NCBI GenBank assembly: GCA_018907035.1
Contig: JACCIC010000151.1
Location: forward strand, 62,001-126,000
Origin: Sycobia sp. Sy_11
Taxonomy: Eukaryota; Arthropoda; Insecta; Hymenoptera; Epichrysomallidae
Reading direction: 5' to 3'
DNA: 64,000 nt
This document shows positions 45,211 to 55,509 of this stretch, piece after piece. Numbering within the stretch: position 1 is the stretch's first letter; every line of letters starts with the position of its first letter. The notes below the pieces were generated by a model. It did not search any database and was not told the origin of the DNA. It saw only the letters and a program-made list of their open reading frames with translations. The translations under genes were made by a program, and so were the position numbers.

Positions 45211-45523
45211 TCCCGAACGCCCCGCGCGCCGTCGCCTCGGCGACCCTCGGCCTGCGTCCCGCACGCCTCGTATATAGGCGTTGTATTCTTGTTTGCACGG
45301 CGTTATTAAACCTTGTTTGAATTTTAATTATTTTTATTTTATTATTTCGTGTGTGGTCCGTTAGCCGCCCTACCTCACGCGCAATCCTGAACGCGATATT
45401 CGCCCCTCGCGAACCGCCCCTCTCCCTTGCCGAAATCCTTCGGGGCTAAGCCCAGCCGGGCACGAATTTGCAACGGCCGTGTCCGCCGTCCTCGTGCTCG
45501 AGGCGGACACGCGCACCGTTACA
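44588..45523 (+). repeat. 5' LTR of Gypsy-1
   Basis: 936 bp, TGTGACGAGG...ACCGTTACA. It contains a CT run (45180-45210), a TATA-like tatata block near 45271 and a possible polyadenylation region near 45300. It is GC-rich, unlike its surroundings. The short frames on both strands are shadows and are repeated in the 3' LTR. Confidence 0.93.
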
Positions 45524-45545
45524 TGGCGCCCAACGCGATCTCGGG
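45524..45545 (+). promoter_or_regulatory. Primer-binding site of Gypsy-1
   Basis: TGGCGCCCAACGCGATCTC begins directly after the 5' LTR. The TGG start fits the CCA end of a tRNA primer. I do not assign the tRNA. Confidence 0.75.
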
Positions 45546-46404
45546 ATCGCACTTTATATAAAAATATTTTTTATATATCTTTATATGTATTATTGCATAT
45601 ATACATTTTATAATATATATGTAATAATATATTATATAATAGTGCCCCGGCGAATATTCGCAAGTGACGCGGATGCGCAAATATAATTTAATAATTTTAT
45701 TATATTGAAAATTAGAATATTACAGAGTGCGAACGCACAGTACATCGCGAGTGTTTACGTTGCGAGCTCGTAGATGTAAACACTCTCGAAGTCGGCCAAG
45801 GCCAACGGCAATTCGGCGAAAGCGGCTGAAAAGCAGCACAAATGAAATATAATGCCGAATACGGTAATATAATATTTGTGCAGTTTTTCAAGCAAAACTA
45901 ATTTTAAGTTAAATAGACACATGTACATTAGTTTATATAATATTGATATATATATATATTAAGTGGATGTAACTTTAAAATTTAGCTTAAATTAAATATG
46001 TGAATTCCATCTAAGCTAAACTAAAATTAATCAATAATTAATTTTTAAGATAGCGTAATATGAAAATATAACTGATATAAATAGATTCACATTCGCCATT
46101 ATAATATAATAATAAAATTTTCGCCGTTACAGGCATAAGGAACATTTAGTGTAAATTAAATATAATTAAAAGTTCTCATCATTACACATAGTCGACTATA
46201 AATAGCGAAGTCAGCGATCTGTGTATACTCACATACACACACCACCGCGACTCTACGCTGTACATACAGTGTACATGCGACTAACGCAAATTTTTCTTTG
46301 CTTTCAATTTAATTTGATCAAAATTGATTATTCCCTTTATGCTTTTCGCTTTCGGATCTTCATTTTGATATTGTAATATCTCTAATATTTGTGCAGTATA
46401 AATG

Positions 46405-46865
46405 AAAAATTAAAATTTTTTTTTTTTTTTTTTTTGAAAACTAAAATTTAAAAATTTTTTTTTTTTTGAAAACTAAAAATTAAAAATTTTTTTTTTTCCG
46501 AAAACTAAAAATTAAAATTTTTTTTTTTTTTTTTTTTAAAATTAAAATTTAAAAATTTTTTTTTTTTTTTGGAAAACTAAAAATTGAAAATTTTTTTTTT
46601 TTTCCGAAAACTAAAAATTAAAATTTTTTTTTTTTGAAAACTAAAATTAAAAATTTTTTTTTTTTTTTGGAAAACTTAAAATTGAAAATTTTTTTTTTTT
46701 TCTTTTTCTTCCGAAAACTAAAAATTAAAAATTTTTTTCTTTTGAAAACTAAAAATTAAAATTTTTTTTTTCTCTCCGAGAACTAAAAATTAAAAATTTT
46801 TTTCTTTGAAAACTAAAATTAAATTTTTTTTTTAATTTTTTTTTCTCTCCTTTTTTTTTCCTCTT
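46405..46865 (+). repeat. T-tract repeats in the Gypsy-1 leader
   Basis: About ten imperfect units of the form ttttttttttgaaaactaaa plus attaaaa follow each other. They lie in the 1.7-kb untranslated leader (45546-47265) between the primer-binding site and gag. Their role is unknown; a leader of this length with poly-T tracts is unusual. Confidence 0.8.
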
Positions 46866-47265
46866 TATATTTTTGTATTTTTTTTTTACATTGCTTAAAA
46901 AATATAAAAGGGAAAAAACTATTACAATTTCAAAATAAATCTTTTTTTTTGGAAACTCGAGAATCCGAAAGCCGAAATAAGAATTCTGGAAAAATTTTTG
47001 GTGAATTTTTTGACAATTTTTGAAAATTGTTGAATTCTTTTTCTCTTATATTTTCTGTTTTTTTTGCGTCAGTCGCCCCTAATTTTTGCGTTTTCGCCCT
47101 CGCACTCCACTATCTCTTGAGATGGCCGGCTTTTAATTATTTGCTTTTAATTATTTAATCGAAAACTTTGGCTGTAACGCTCTAATTTTTCTCACGTTGT
47201 ATTTTTTTTTCTTTTTCCGTTTGTTCGGTTGTCTTCTTCTAATTTTCAACGAAAAGAAATAAAAG

Positions 47266-49230
47266 ATGGCAAATCCGCCAAACGAATTTAACGACTGGCT
47301 TCAAAGCCTATGTGAGGAAGAAACAAACCTAATTACAGCGGAACTAGAATTAAAAAATGAGGGTTCCCCGTTTCAAAGGGCTGCTAGGCTATACCATAGA
47401 CTAGCAGGAAATTATAGCCCAGGAGATTTTGTGGAATGCGAGAGTGACAGTGATAGTATAAAAACACGCACGCGAAGAGATAAAAATCTGTTAAAGATAA
47501 TCCTCACCTCGACAATGCGCGACGCAACAAAAACTTATATTTTGGATCGAATGGAAGCGACGTACGCCGAACAAGCGGACGGATCAGCTGACATACAGCA
47601 GGCTCGGGAAATTTACCCGAGCACAGATCAAAGAAATATAACAACAGCTGTCGATCACCAAATACAAAATCTGATCGACTTCAATTTGGCCGAGATGAAC
47701 AGGCATGAACCGCTCGCATGGAGCACTGCCAACGAATCGCCGATTCAGGCAGCCACCACGAGCGTAATTACGCCTCTCGACTCGGGTGTCACGGATGACA
47801 CCACACGTCGAACCCAAGTCGCATCTCAGGCGACAAATACAACAGTCGAGCATCAACCGACTGACCTCGAAAACCATGTAAACCTTCGTCAGGGATTACA
47901 TGGCCTGCAAAATATGCTGCAAACTTGGATGCAACACCAAAACTGCACTGTCCAAGATTTGCAGCAGAGGCAAAGTGAGATGCACGCTACGCTAGCCAGC
48001 ATCCAGCAGCAGCTGCAGAAATCGGCGCGACGCGACCGTGTCACTTTCCAAGATACGTACGATCTGCAATACGTGGAAAGTGACAAAAACATCAGCAATA
48101 ATAGGTTTGTAGGGTCGACCGGCGAGCCTACGTTTTCGGCTCCTTGCCACCCTCGGTACCAAGGGCCTGGAAGGGGGGGACATCACATGGATCGAGATGT
48201 GATGAGCTCGCCCGCGAATACAACGCGATCAACGCTGTCAAGCACCTTGGCCCAGCGCACGGATATTGGTAAGACCGTGCGCCAATGGAAAATTAGATTC
48301 AATGGTGCCAAGGGGAAAAGTGTAGAAGAATTTCTGCAAAGGATCGCGGAATGTCGCAGGTTGACACCGCTCACGGACGAGGACATGCTCAATGCCATGA
48401 CGGAGCTCCTCGACGGTGTCGCCCTGCATTGGTACCGTCTATCTCGGAAGGACTGGACCACGTGGCAAGAGTTCTGCCACGCAGCCCGGAGCTGCTACGG
48501 CGTCGATCGACGCTTCCAAGCTGAGCTAATCAGCGAAGCGCAGCGGCGTACGCAGGCGAAGCGCGAGCCAACACGTGACTACGTGTTTTGTTTGTTAACG
48601 ATTCTCAATCGGTTCGAAGAACCATGGTCGGACGACAAGCAACTCGCCCTCATATACCGTAATCTACTCCCGGAGATACAGAAGTTAGTTCCGCGGGAGA
48701 AGATTACGAGCGTCAATCGGCTAATCGAGCTTGCTCGAGAGGCCGAATGCGTCCTCGATGCGGAGCGAAATTATATGCCACCGCCATCACCTGAGGACTG
48801 CATAATGCCCGAAGTGGCCTTCCATGCGGCCGACACGTCTCGAACGCGCCCGAAACCAAGGATCGCGGCCGTGGACGTGAAGCCGCCCAACTTCAAAGCT
48901 CTGGTGCGAGAAGTTTTACAAGAGGCTGGCTTTAGAGCCACCTCACCTGATTTAGAGGCGCCAGGCGTCGCAGCCCTTATCCCGAAGAGGAGCGGTCGCG
49001 ATTCACGCCCGAGGTCGCCGCGTACAGGAAAAACCAGAGCGTCGACCTCGCCTAAGTCGGAGAGGAAGCCCTCCTTCAAAGGAAAGCTGGTGCACGAGCC
49101 CCTCAATGACAAGAACAAAGGTCGGACAGCAGGTCCTGATCCGCGGTTCTTGTGCTGGGGCTGTAGTTGGCCTGGCCACACCTTGCGCAGCTGTCCCGAG
49201 TGTTCGGGAAACGCGAAAAAGGGCGAGTAA
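47266..49230 (+). CDS. gag: Gypsy-1 Gag, 654 aa
   Basis: Gag forms the virus-like particle and packages the element RNA. ATG 47266 lies in a good context (aagATGGC). Residues 1-330 are polar and Gln/Thr-rich. The capsid domain covers about residues 340-500: VRQWKIRFNGAKGKSVEEFL, ALHWYRLSRKDWTTWQEF and LALIYRNLLPEIQKLVPREK. A basic Ser/Arg/Lys stretch follows, and one zinc knuckle, CWGCSWPGHTLRSC (CX2CX4HX4C), stands at residues 630-643. The frame ends 64 bases past the start of the pol frame, and pol is in the -1 frame. The related but dead Gypsy-2 had two knuckles. Confidence 0.9.
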   Translation: MANPPNEFNDWLQSLCEEETNLITAELELKNEGSPFQRAARLYHRLAGNYSPGDFVECESDSDSIKTRTRRDKNLLKIILTSTMRDATKTYILDRMEATYAEQADGSADIQQAREIYPSTDQRNITTAVDHQIQNLIDFNLAEMNRHEPLAWSTANESPIQAATTSVITPLDSGVTDDTTRRTQVASQATNTTVEHQPTDLENHVNLRQGLHGLQNMLQTWMQHQNCTVQDLQQRQSEMHATLASIQQQLQKSARRDRVTFQDTYDLQYVESDKNISNNRFVGSTGEPTFSAPCHPRYQGPGRGGHHMDRDVMSSPANTTRSTLSSTLAQRTDIGKTVRQWKIRFNGAKGKSVEEFLQRIAECRRLTPLTDEDMLNAMTELLDGVALHWYRLSRKDWTTWQEFCHAARSCYGVDRRFQAELISEAQRRTQAKREPTRDYVFCLLTILNRFEEPWSDDKQLALIYRNLLPEIQKLVPREKITSVNRLIELAREAECVLDAERNYMPPPSPEDCIMPEVAFHAADTSRTRPKPRIAAVDVKPPNFKALVREVLQEAGFRATSPDLEAPGVAALIPKRSGRDSRPRSPRTGKTRASTSPKSERKPSFKGKLVHEPLNDKNKGRTAGPDPRFLCWGCSWPGHTLRSCPECSGNAKKGE

Positions 49231-52200
49231 TTGAGGTCCAACTCGCCCCTACGCTCCGTGAGACCTCTGAAGATCAGCATGCAGCTGCGAGGACACAGGG
49301 TAATGATGATTGCCCCCTCCTGTCTGTAAGGGAGGAGCATCACGACCGTGACTCCGCTGACTCAGCCACAAGTGTCGACCCCGATCGGTATTCACGATGG
49401 TGGGTACAGGTAGGCATAGGCGAGTTTCGCATTCATGCACTGCTGGATGCAGGGGCTGCTCGTACAGCTCTCGGAGCAATCGGCCTGCAGATTGCATCTG
49501 CCCTCGGTCGTCTAGTTCGACCCTTCCCTGGATCTGGCGCTCGACTCGCCACGGGAAAAATTGAGCCGATAATCGGCCAGGTGGCCCTTCCGTTTGCCAT
49601 AGCAGACGTAGAAATGGAGCTAGACGTCATCATAATTCCAGACTTGGAAAATGACTGTCTGCTCGGTGCAGACTTCTACCGCGCCTTCAATGCGGTCATC
49701 CACCCGCGCGACAACACCATGTCGATCGAGGGTGCTGCGGATTTCGTTCCGTTACAACTCTGCACCGTCTCAGTTACCTCGGCGTATTCGCTTGCCTCTA
49801 TAGGCTTGGCCGATATTGACGATAGTCAACGCCGAGCTCTCGAGGAACTCCTCGACCGGATGCTGCCTCCGGCTGATCAGCCTCTGGGCTGCACACATCT
49901 GACCGACCACGTGATCGATGTCGGCGATGCTAAGCCGATTAAGCAGCGTTATTATCCGGTCTCTCAGAAGATAGAGCTGGAAATGCATGCGCAAGTTCGC
50001 AAGATGCTTGATCAGGGCGTAATTCGCAGATCAACCAGCGAATGGTCTAGCCCCGTCGTGATGGTTCGCAAGAGCGATGGGAGCTACCGATTCTGTGTGG
50101 ACTATCGCAAATTGAATTCCGTGTCCAAGGTCAGCGCGTACCCGCTTCCTTACATGGACGTAATCTTACGGAAACTGAGAAATGCGCGATACATCTCCAC
50201 CCTGGACCTCAGCAGCGCCTACCATCAGGTCCCTCTTCGTGAGGAATCGCGACACCTCTCTGCCTTCACGGTTCCAGGCATGGGGTTATTCGAATGGACC
50301 CGTATGCCATATGGTGTCGCCGGTGGCCCTGCCACCTTTCAGCAGTTAAGCGATAAGCTGATCGGCCCTGAAATGGAGCCGGTGGCCTTCGCCTACCTCG
50401 ATGATGTGATCATCGCTACGGAGAGCTTTGACGAGCACCTCAGGTGGCTCGAACATATCCTGAGGCGGATTTCCGATGCCGGCTTGACTATCAATCGGCA
50501 GAAGAGTAAATTCGGACTCGCGGAGGTACGGTTCCTCGGCGTCCTCGTGGATCGTGACGGTTTTCGACCCGATCCGGATAAGATTGCACCAATCTTGACT
50601 TACGCCGCACCAAAGAACCTGAAGCAGCTCCGTAGGTTTTTAGGCCTTGCGTCCTGGTACCGCAAGTTCTTAGAGAACTTCGCAACGCTTGCTGAGCCTC
50701 TCACCCGATTAACCAAGAAGAACATCAAGTACCATTGGGGAGAAGAGCAACAGCAAGCCTTCGAACAAATCCGGGCGCTCGTCGCATCTGCACCCGTCCT
50801 TTCTCGACCGTCGTTTGGAGAAACGTTCGTCATCCAAACGGACGCCAGCGACTCAGGACTAGGCGCCGTGCTCACGCAAGCCGTTGATGGCGTGGAGCGC
50901 GTGCTCTCCTACGCTAGTCGCACGATGACTGCGGCTGAGCGTAACTATTCGGTCACTGAACGCGAGTGCCTCGCCGTGTTATGGGCTGTGCGTAAATTCC
51001 GCCCGTACGTCGAGGGCTATCACTTCCAGGTGATAACCGATCACAGCAGCCTTCGTTGGCTGCACTCATTGCGCAACCCCACGGGCAGACTCGCCCGTTG
51101 GGCCTTGGAATTGCAGGGATATGACTACGAAGTCACCCACCGGAAAGGTACCTTGAATTGCGTACCAGACGCCCTCTCTCGTTTGTACGAAGACGAGCCG
51201 ACCTGCGAAGTCGCCTCCCTCGGCGTCACCGATGTGCAAGACCCCTGGTATTTGCGCCTTCGTAAGAAAGTAGTGAGCGATCCGACCAACCTCCCATGGT
51301 GGAAAGTCGTTGGGCAGCGACTATACTACTACCGTCCCGATCCTGCCGTCGAAGATTTAGTAGACGACCAGGATGCGTGGAAGTTAGTCGTGCCTAAAGA
51401 AGATCGTCGTACCGTTCTGCATGAATGTCACGAGGAGCCCACAGCTGGTCATTTCGGACGCCATAAAACATATGACCGAATTGCACGATCATACTATTGG
51501 CCATCAATGCACAAAGATGTGACACAATTTGTCCGTGACTGCACCGTGTGCCAACAATGTAAGGTACAGCAGACTGCACCAGCTGGCCTGATGGGCCATC
51601 GAACGGTCACCCGCCCTTGGGAAATAGTAGCTGGAGATGTGATGGGTCCATTTCCGCGATCTACCCGGGGATACGAGTATTTGCTCGTCTTCATGGATCT
51701 ATTCACTCGCTGGGTAGAATGTATTCCCATCAGAAAGGCGAATGCGCAAACGATTCGCCGCGAGTTGAAAGATCGCGTATTTTTACGCTTTGGTACGCCC
51801 GAAGTATTCCTATCGGACAATGGCACCGAATTTCGTAATAAAATCATTGAGAAATTCCTTGTGGAGCGTGGGGTGGAGCATTCCACGATACCCCCTTATC
51901 ACGCTCAAGCCAATCCGGTAGAGAGGGTCAATAGGACTCTAAAGACCGCGATAATCGCCTTCATTGAGGAGTCTCACAGTACTTGGGATGCGCACATCGC
52001 CGAGCTGATGTTCGCGTACAATACATCCGTACAAGACTCCATTGGCGTAAGTCCGGCCTTCCTTAACACGGGTCGTCACCCCTCAGCCCCTGGCACACAT
52101 CGTCGCCAGGAGGAGCAGCGCGCACAGATTGCGCAAGAAGAGGCTGCTCTACAACATTGGAAAGAGCGCATGGAGAAATTATCTGATCTCCATCTAAAGG

Positions 52201-52928
52201 CAGCGGAAAACTCGCAGAAAGCGCAGGCAAAGCAAGCTCGCTATTATAATGCGAGACGTCGCGACGTGCATTACGCGATTGGCGATCGCGTATGGCGGCG
52301 TAATCGCATCCTCTCGTCAGGCATACAGGGCGTCAGCGCCAAACTGGCCCCAAAATTCGACGGGCCCTTTACCATCACGGAGAAACTCGGCACGAATGTT
52401 TATCGACTGATCGACTCTACGGGAAGAGATGCTGGTAAGCATCACGTCGCCGACCTGAAGCCCTACCATCGAGATCACGACCCCGAAGATGATAGCAGTT
52501 CCGACACGGAAGAGCCTTCGGGCGAAGAGCGTGACTGCGATGCGTCGAATTGTAATGTCGAGGCGAGCGAGCGAATCCGCATTGTAACACCACTGGTGAG
52601 CGTACGGCGCCCCAACGACGCGCCTCATTGTAATTCCGATACAAGCGTGCGAAGCGATACCCCCGCGGGCAATGACACGCGATCTAAGACCGATATCGCA
52701 CCGCGTAGATTAGGGAGGCCGCGTAGGACGCGAATCGTAACCCGTCGAAGAACCCAAGCGCGAGCCGCTGCGGAGCCCGATAACAGCGGAGCCACCTGCC
52801 ATAACGACGTGCACCTGGTGAGGCGAAAAGTAGGTCGCCCCAGGAAGAGCGGACGCTCAACCCCGCCGCGGGACCAATCACCCCGCCGCACTCGGGCCCA
52901 AGCCCGCGTCCGCCAACGGGCCGACTAA
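49167..52928 (+). CDS. pol: Gypsy-1 Pol: protease, reverse transcriptase, RNase H, integrase (1253 aa)
   Basis: Order of domains: protease with ALLDAGAARTALG (catalytic Asp 94), reverse transcriptase with YLDD at residues 410-413, RNase H with TDASDSGLGAVL (Asp 559), integrase zinc-binding region HECHEEPTAGH...CTVCQQC (about residues 752-800), and integrase core with Asp 824 (AGDVMGP), Asp 884 (SDNGTEF) and Glu 919 (NPVERVN). The last two are separated by 34 residues, slightly shorter than usual for Gypsy. A GPF/Y-type module (KFDGPFTITEKLGTNVYRL) follows. The tail has two AT-hook-like cores, GRPRR (1183-1187) and GRPRK (1223-1227). The listed start is only the first ATG in frame; translation probably continues from Gag by -1 frameshifting in 49167-49230. 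Confidence 0.92.
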   Translation: MAWPHLAQLSRVFGKREKGRVIEVQLAPTLRETSEDQHAAARTQGNDDCPLLSVREEHHDRDSADSATSVDPDRYSRWWVQVGIGEFRIHALLDAGAARTALGAIGLQIASALGRLVRPFPGSGARLATGKIEPIIGQVALPFAIADVEMELDVIIIPDLENDCLLGADFYRAFNAVIHPRDNTMSIEGAADFVPLQLCTVSVTSAYSLASIGLADIDDSQRRALEELLDRMLPPADQPLGCTHLTDHVIDVGDAKPIKQRYYPVSQKIELEMHAQVRKMLDQGVIRRSTSEWSSPVVMVRKSDGSYRFCVDYRKLNSVSKVSAYPLPYMDVILRKLRNARYISTLDLSSAYHQVPLREESRHLSAFTVPGMGLFEWTRMPYGVAGGPATFQQLSDKLIGPEMEPVAFAYLDDVIIATESFDEHLRWLEHILRRISDAGLTINRQKSKFGLAEVRFLGVLVDRDGFRPDPDKIAPILTYAAPKNLKQLRRFLGLASWYRKFLENFATLAEPLTRLTKKNIKYHWGEEQQQAFEQIRALVASAPVLSRPSFGETFVIQTDASDSGLGAVLTQAVDGVERVLSYASRTMTAAERNYSVTERECLAVLWAVRKFRPYVEGYHFQVITDHSSLRWLHSLRNPTGRLARWALELQGYDYEVTHRKGTLNCVPDALSRLYEDEPTCEVASLGVTDVQDPWYLRLRKKVVSDPTNLPWWKVVGQRLYYYRPDPAVEDLVDDQDAWKLVVPKEDRRTVLHECHEEPTAGHFGRHKTYDRIARSYYWPSMHKDVTQFVRDCTVCQQCKVQQTAPAGLMGHRTVTRPWEIVAGDVMGPFPRSTRGYEYLLVFMDLFTRWVECIPIRKANAQTIRRELKDRVFLRFGTPEVFLSDNGTEFRNKIIEKFLVERGVEHSTIPPYHAQANPVERVNRTLKTAIIAFIEESHSTWDAHIAELMFAYNTSVQDSIGVSPAFLNTGRHPSAPGTHRRQEEQRAQIAQEEAALQHWKERMEKLSDLHLKAAENSQKAQAKQARYYNARRRDVHYAIGDRVWRRNRILSSGIQGVSAKLAPKFDGPFTITEKLGTNVYRLIDSTGRDAGKHHVADLKPYHRDHDPEDDSSSDTEEPSGEERDCDASNCNVEASERIRIVTPLVSVRRPNDAPHCNSDTSVRSDTPAGNDTRSKTDIAPRRLGRPRRTRIVTRRRTQARAAAEPDNSGATCHNDVHLVRRKVGRPRKSGRSTPPRDQSPRRTRAQARVRQRAD
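49212..49222 (+). promoter_or_regulatory. Candidate -1 frameshift site between gag and pol
   Basis: Within the gag/pol overlap the sequence gcgaaaaaggg contains G AAA AAG in the gag frame. Slippage by one base would put ribosomes into pol. It is not a perfect X XXY YYZ heptamer, so this is only the best candidate in the 64-bp overlap. Confidence 0.4.
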
Positions 52929-53146
52929 CTTCGATTATTGACTGGCGCCGTTATTGACGGAGGAACACCGGCGATTGTTACCTCCAAAAACAACTGCGTC
53001 TAGGGAAGAGAGTTCTTTACCCGTCCTTCCTCATCCCAGTGATCCTCAGCGGTAGACCGCAGCCACCCCGTTCCTCATCCTGACACGATGGTCGATCTGA
53101 GAGAGAGATGTTGGGTCGAGCTGTCACGCTTCGGCTACCAGCGTCT

Positions 53147-53158
53147 GGAGGGGGGGCG
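53147..53158 (+). promoter_or_regulatory. Polypurine tract of Gypsy-1
   Basis: ggaggggggg lies directly before the 3' LTR and would prime plus-strand DNA synthesis. Confidence 0.8.
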
Positions 53159-53743
53159 TGTGACGAGGAACGCAAGCACTGCGTGCGCCTGCCTTCCCCG
53201 TCCCGTTGCTCTCTCTCCAGTCGTAGCATGTACATATTTATCTGTATATTTATATGTAGAAACGTTTGTATGTTTCAGGCCGACGCACAACCACCGGCGG
53301 AGAGGTAAGTGAGAGAGAGAGCGGGGAGTGGGGAGAGACAGCCACGCGCGCGATTTAGAAAGAAAGAGAGCGGCGAAGGGAAGACACCGCGTACCGGCCC
53401 TCTACACACGTCGTCCGTGTTTTTTTTTGGTTGCTAAAGCCGTGCCGCGACGGATCGTGTGTGGGAACCTACCTTGTGTTCCAAGGTTCCCCTCCGCCTC
53501 GTACCTCGTCCTCGGGGAGAGTGCCCGGTAACGCGCTCGTGGTGCTACAGTGGTGCAAGGGTGTGTAGTGTACCCGCGCCGAATACGAGCTCGAGCGGAC
53601 GAATTGTCGTCCGCCCCTTCTACGCGGAATAACCGCCCCATCCCGGAGGTCAACGTCACCGTCGCCCGCGGCAAAGGAAGGCGCTATTGCGCTGCGAGAA
53701 CGCGCTGCGAGACCTGCAGGTTCCGGCCCTCTGTAAGTGGCAG

Positions 53744-53788
<45 letters not shown>

Positions 53789-54102
53789 CGAACGCCCCGC
53801 GCGCCGTCGCCTCGGCGACCCTCGGCCTGCGTCCCGCACGCCTCGTATATAGGCGTTGTATTCTTGTTGTATTCTTGCACGGCGTTATTAAACCTTGTTT
53901 GAATTTTAATTATTTTTATTTTATTATTTCGTGTGTGGTCCGTTAGCCGCCCTACCTCACGCGCAATCCTGAACGCGATATTCGCCCCTCGCGAACCGCC
54001 CCTCTCCCTTGCCGAAATCCTTCGGGGCTAAGCCCAGCCGGGCACGAATTTGCAACGGCCGTGTCCGCCGTCCTCGTGCTCGAGGCGGACACGCGCACCG
54101 TT

Positions 54103-54105
<3 letters not shown>
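53159..54105 (+). repeat. 3' LTR of Gypsy-1
   Basis: 947 bp, nearly identical to the 5' LTR. The CT run is longer (about 53754-53784), and gttgtattcttg is duplicated near 53865. Confidence 0.93.
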
Positions 54106-54137
<32 letters not shown>

Positions 54138-54371
54138 TTATATATATATACATATATATGTTCAAGTATTATTATTATTATTGTATGTATTTATTTAATA
54201 ATATATTATTATATTATACATTTTTCTTTATAAATGTACATATATATATTTTTTTATGTGTTATTAGTATATATTATGTTTATATATATACACCTATATA
54301 TATATAGGTGTTAATACGTATTATAATACATTTCATATATATACACACTTATACGTATTATAATACCTTAC

Positions 54372-54429
<58 letters not shown>

Positions 54430-55095
54430 CTTTACTATGATATGATTTTTAAACTCTAGTTTACATTTATACGTGTATATGAATATATATACTTTCAATG
54501 TTTAAATTAACGTTATTTTATTAAAATTATTAGCTCGATGTTACAATTTCATCAATAGATCATTTTGTCATAAGTGAGGTTATGTCCACAATCACTGGAA
54601 TATTATAAATAAACAAACAGAATCATTTTATTATTAGTTTATACAGAAAATTACTCTATTCTTAAGACCAATCTTTGTGTTAAATCGAAATTACACGAAT
54701 TGTTAAAAATATTAATAAGTAACAATACAGAGTAGATTATAATAAATATAAATGACAAGTATGTTGTCTGAATGTAAGGAAACTAGGAATAATGTATGTG
54801 ATTTATAAATTATATTTAGTATGTAGTATCAGAGACATGGTTTGATAACCACGTTAGCATTAAAATGTACGTCATACTCATATTTCTTTAAAATATGTTT
54901 AAGCACGTGTCATTATTTATAATAATTTAAAATACTTATACATTTTTTAATTGATAATGCATATTGTAGAAAATACAAAACTTCAAATTCTATCCTATTG
55001 CAAAACGTTGTAAAATGAAAATTTTATATCTTGTAGTTATAATTTAGAAACCGTATAACTTTTAAAAAATAAAAAGTTAAATTTTTGGTTTATAT
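54106..55095. other. AT repeats and unassigned interior of element C
   Basis: AT runs lie at 54106-54133 and 54378-54425; the inverted repeat cacctatatatatataggtg lies at 54291-54310. Bases 54975-55075 resemble 63855-63960 in the same orientation (caaaacttcaaattctat and cttgtagttataatttagaaa), linking this stretch to the CAGAG-type element in the USO1 intron. No gene is recognised. Confidence 0.5.
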
Positions 55096-55406
55096 TATTA
55101 ATTAATAAATATTTTTTTATCGGTCTTAAAGTTCAATCAATTCCATCTAAAAATAAAAATAAAAAATAAAAATAAATAAATAAAAATAAAATAAAAATTA
55201 AAAATAAAAATTAAATTAAAAATTAAATTAAAATTATAATGACAGTCATACTGACCTTGTTCATATTCACCCCCGTAGACTAATCTGAAAATAAAATATT
55301 AGCTGAAAAAATTCTTTGTTAGTAAAGTGCAGTCTGACTGTCCGCAATACCCTTACCTAATTGAAGACTTGTCCAACGTTTCGAGCTCGCTACGGCTCCT
55401 CATCAG
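55096..55406 (-). mobile_element. 5'-truncated PLE fragment
   Basis: Minus-oriented PLE tail from the hammerhead core to the terminal accgataaaaaaatatttatt. It is cut exactly at the CTGATGAG box, where element C sequence (tctctgattagg) begins. It is inserted in the right part of element C. Confidence 0.8.
55371..55406 (-). ncRNA. Truncated hammerhead motif
   Basis: The core boxes are present, but the 5' strand of stem I is replaced by foreign sequence, so stem I cannot form and activity is not expected. Confidence 0.6.
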
Positions 55407-55509
55407 TCTCTGATTAGGAAATTATGAAGCTAGCATTGGAGTTTGGATCTGAATTGCTTTCTGATACTCGTGTGCATATTTTAAATATGTTTTGGCTTAG
55501 CCTCTGGAA

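Larger units (their letters stand above)
44588..54105 (+). mobile_element. Complete Ty3/Gypsy LTR retrotransposon (Gypsy-1), 9.5 kb
   Basis: Two LTRs (44588-45523 and 53159-54105), a primer-binding site, gag, overlapping pol and a polypurine tract are all present and open. The insertion lies in an AT repeat, and ATAT on both sides is consistent with a 4-bp target duplication. The LTRs differ mainly in the length of a CT run and a small tandem duplication near the 3' end (ttgtattc), so integration was recent. No envelope gene is present in the 230 bp between pol and the 3' LTR. Confidence 0.93.

Noticed and set aside
44534..45320. Several small frames in the Gypsy-1 5' LTR, repeated at 53108-53902
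   Set aside because: They lie in untranslated LTR sequence, occur on both strands because the region is GC-rich, and match only each other through the LTR duplication.
52417..52891. Long minus-strand frames over the end of Gypsy-1 pol
   Set aside because: They are antisense shadows of the GC-rich pol frame, without domain similarity or a plausible start.
52929..53158. Possible envelope gene after Gypsy-1 pol
   Set aside because: Only 230 bp separate pol from the 3' LTR and no frame encodes a signal peptide or membrane segment.
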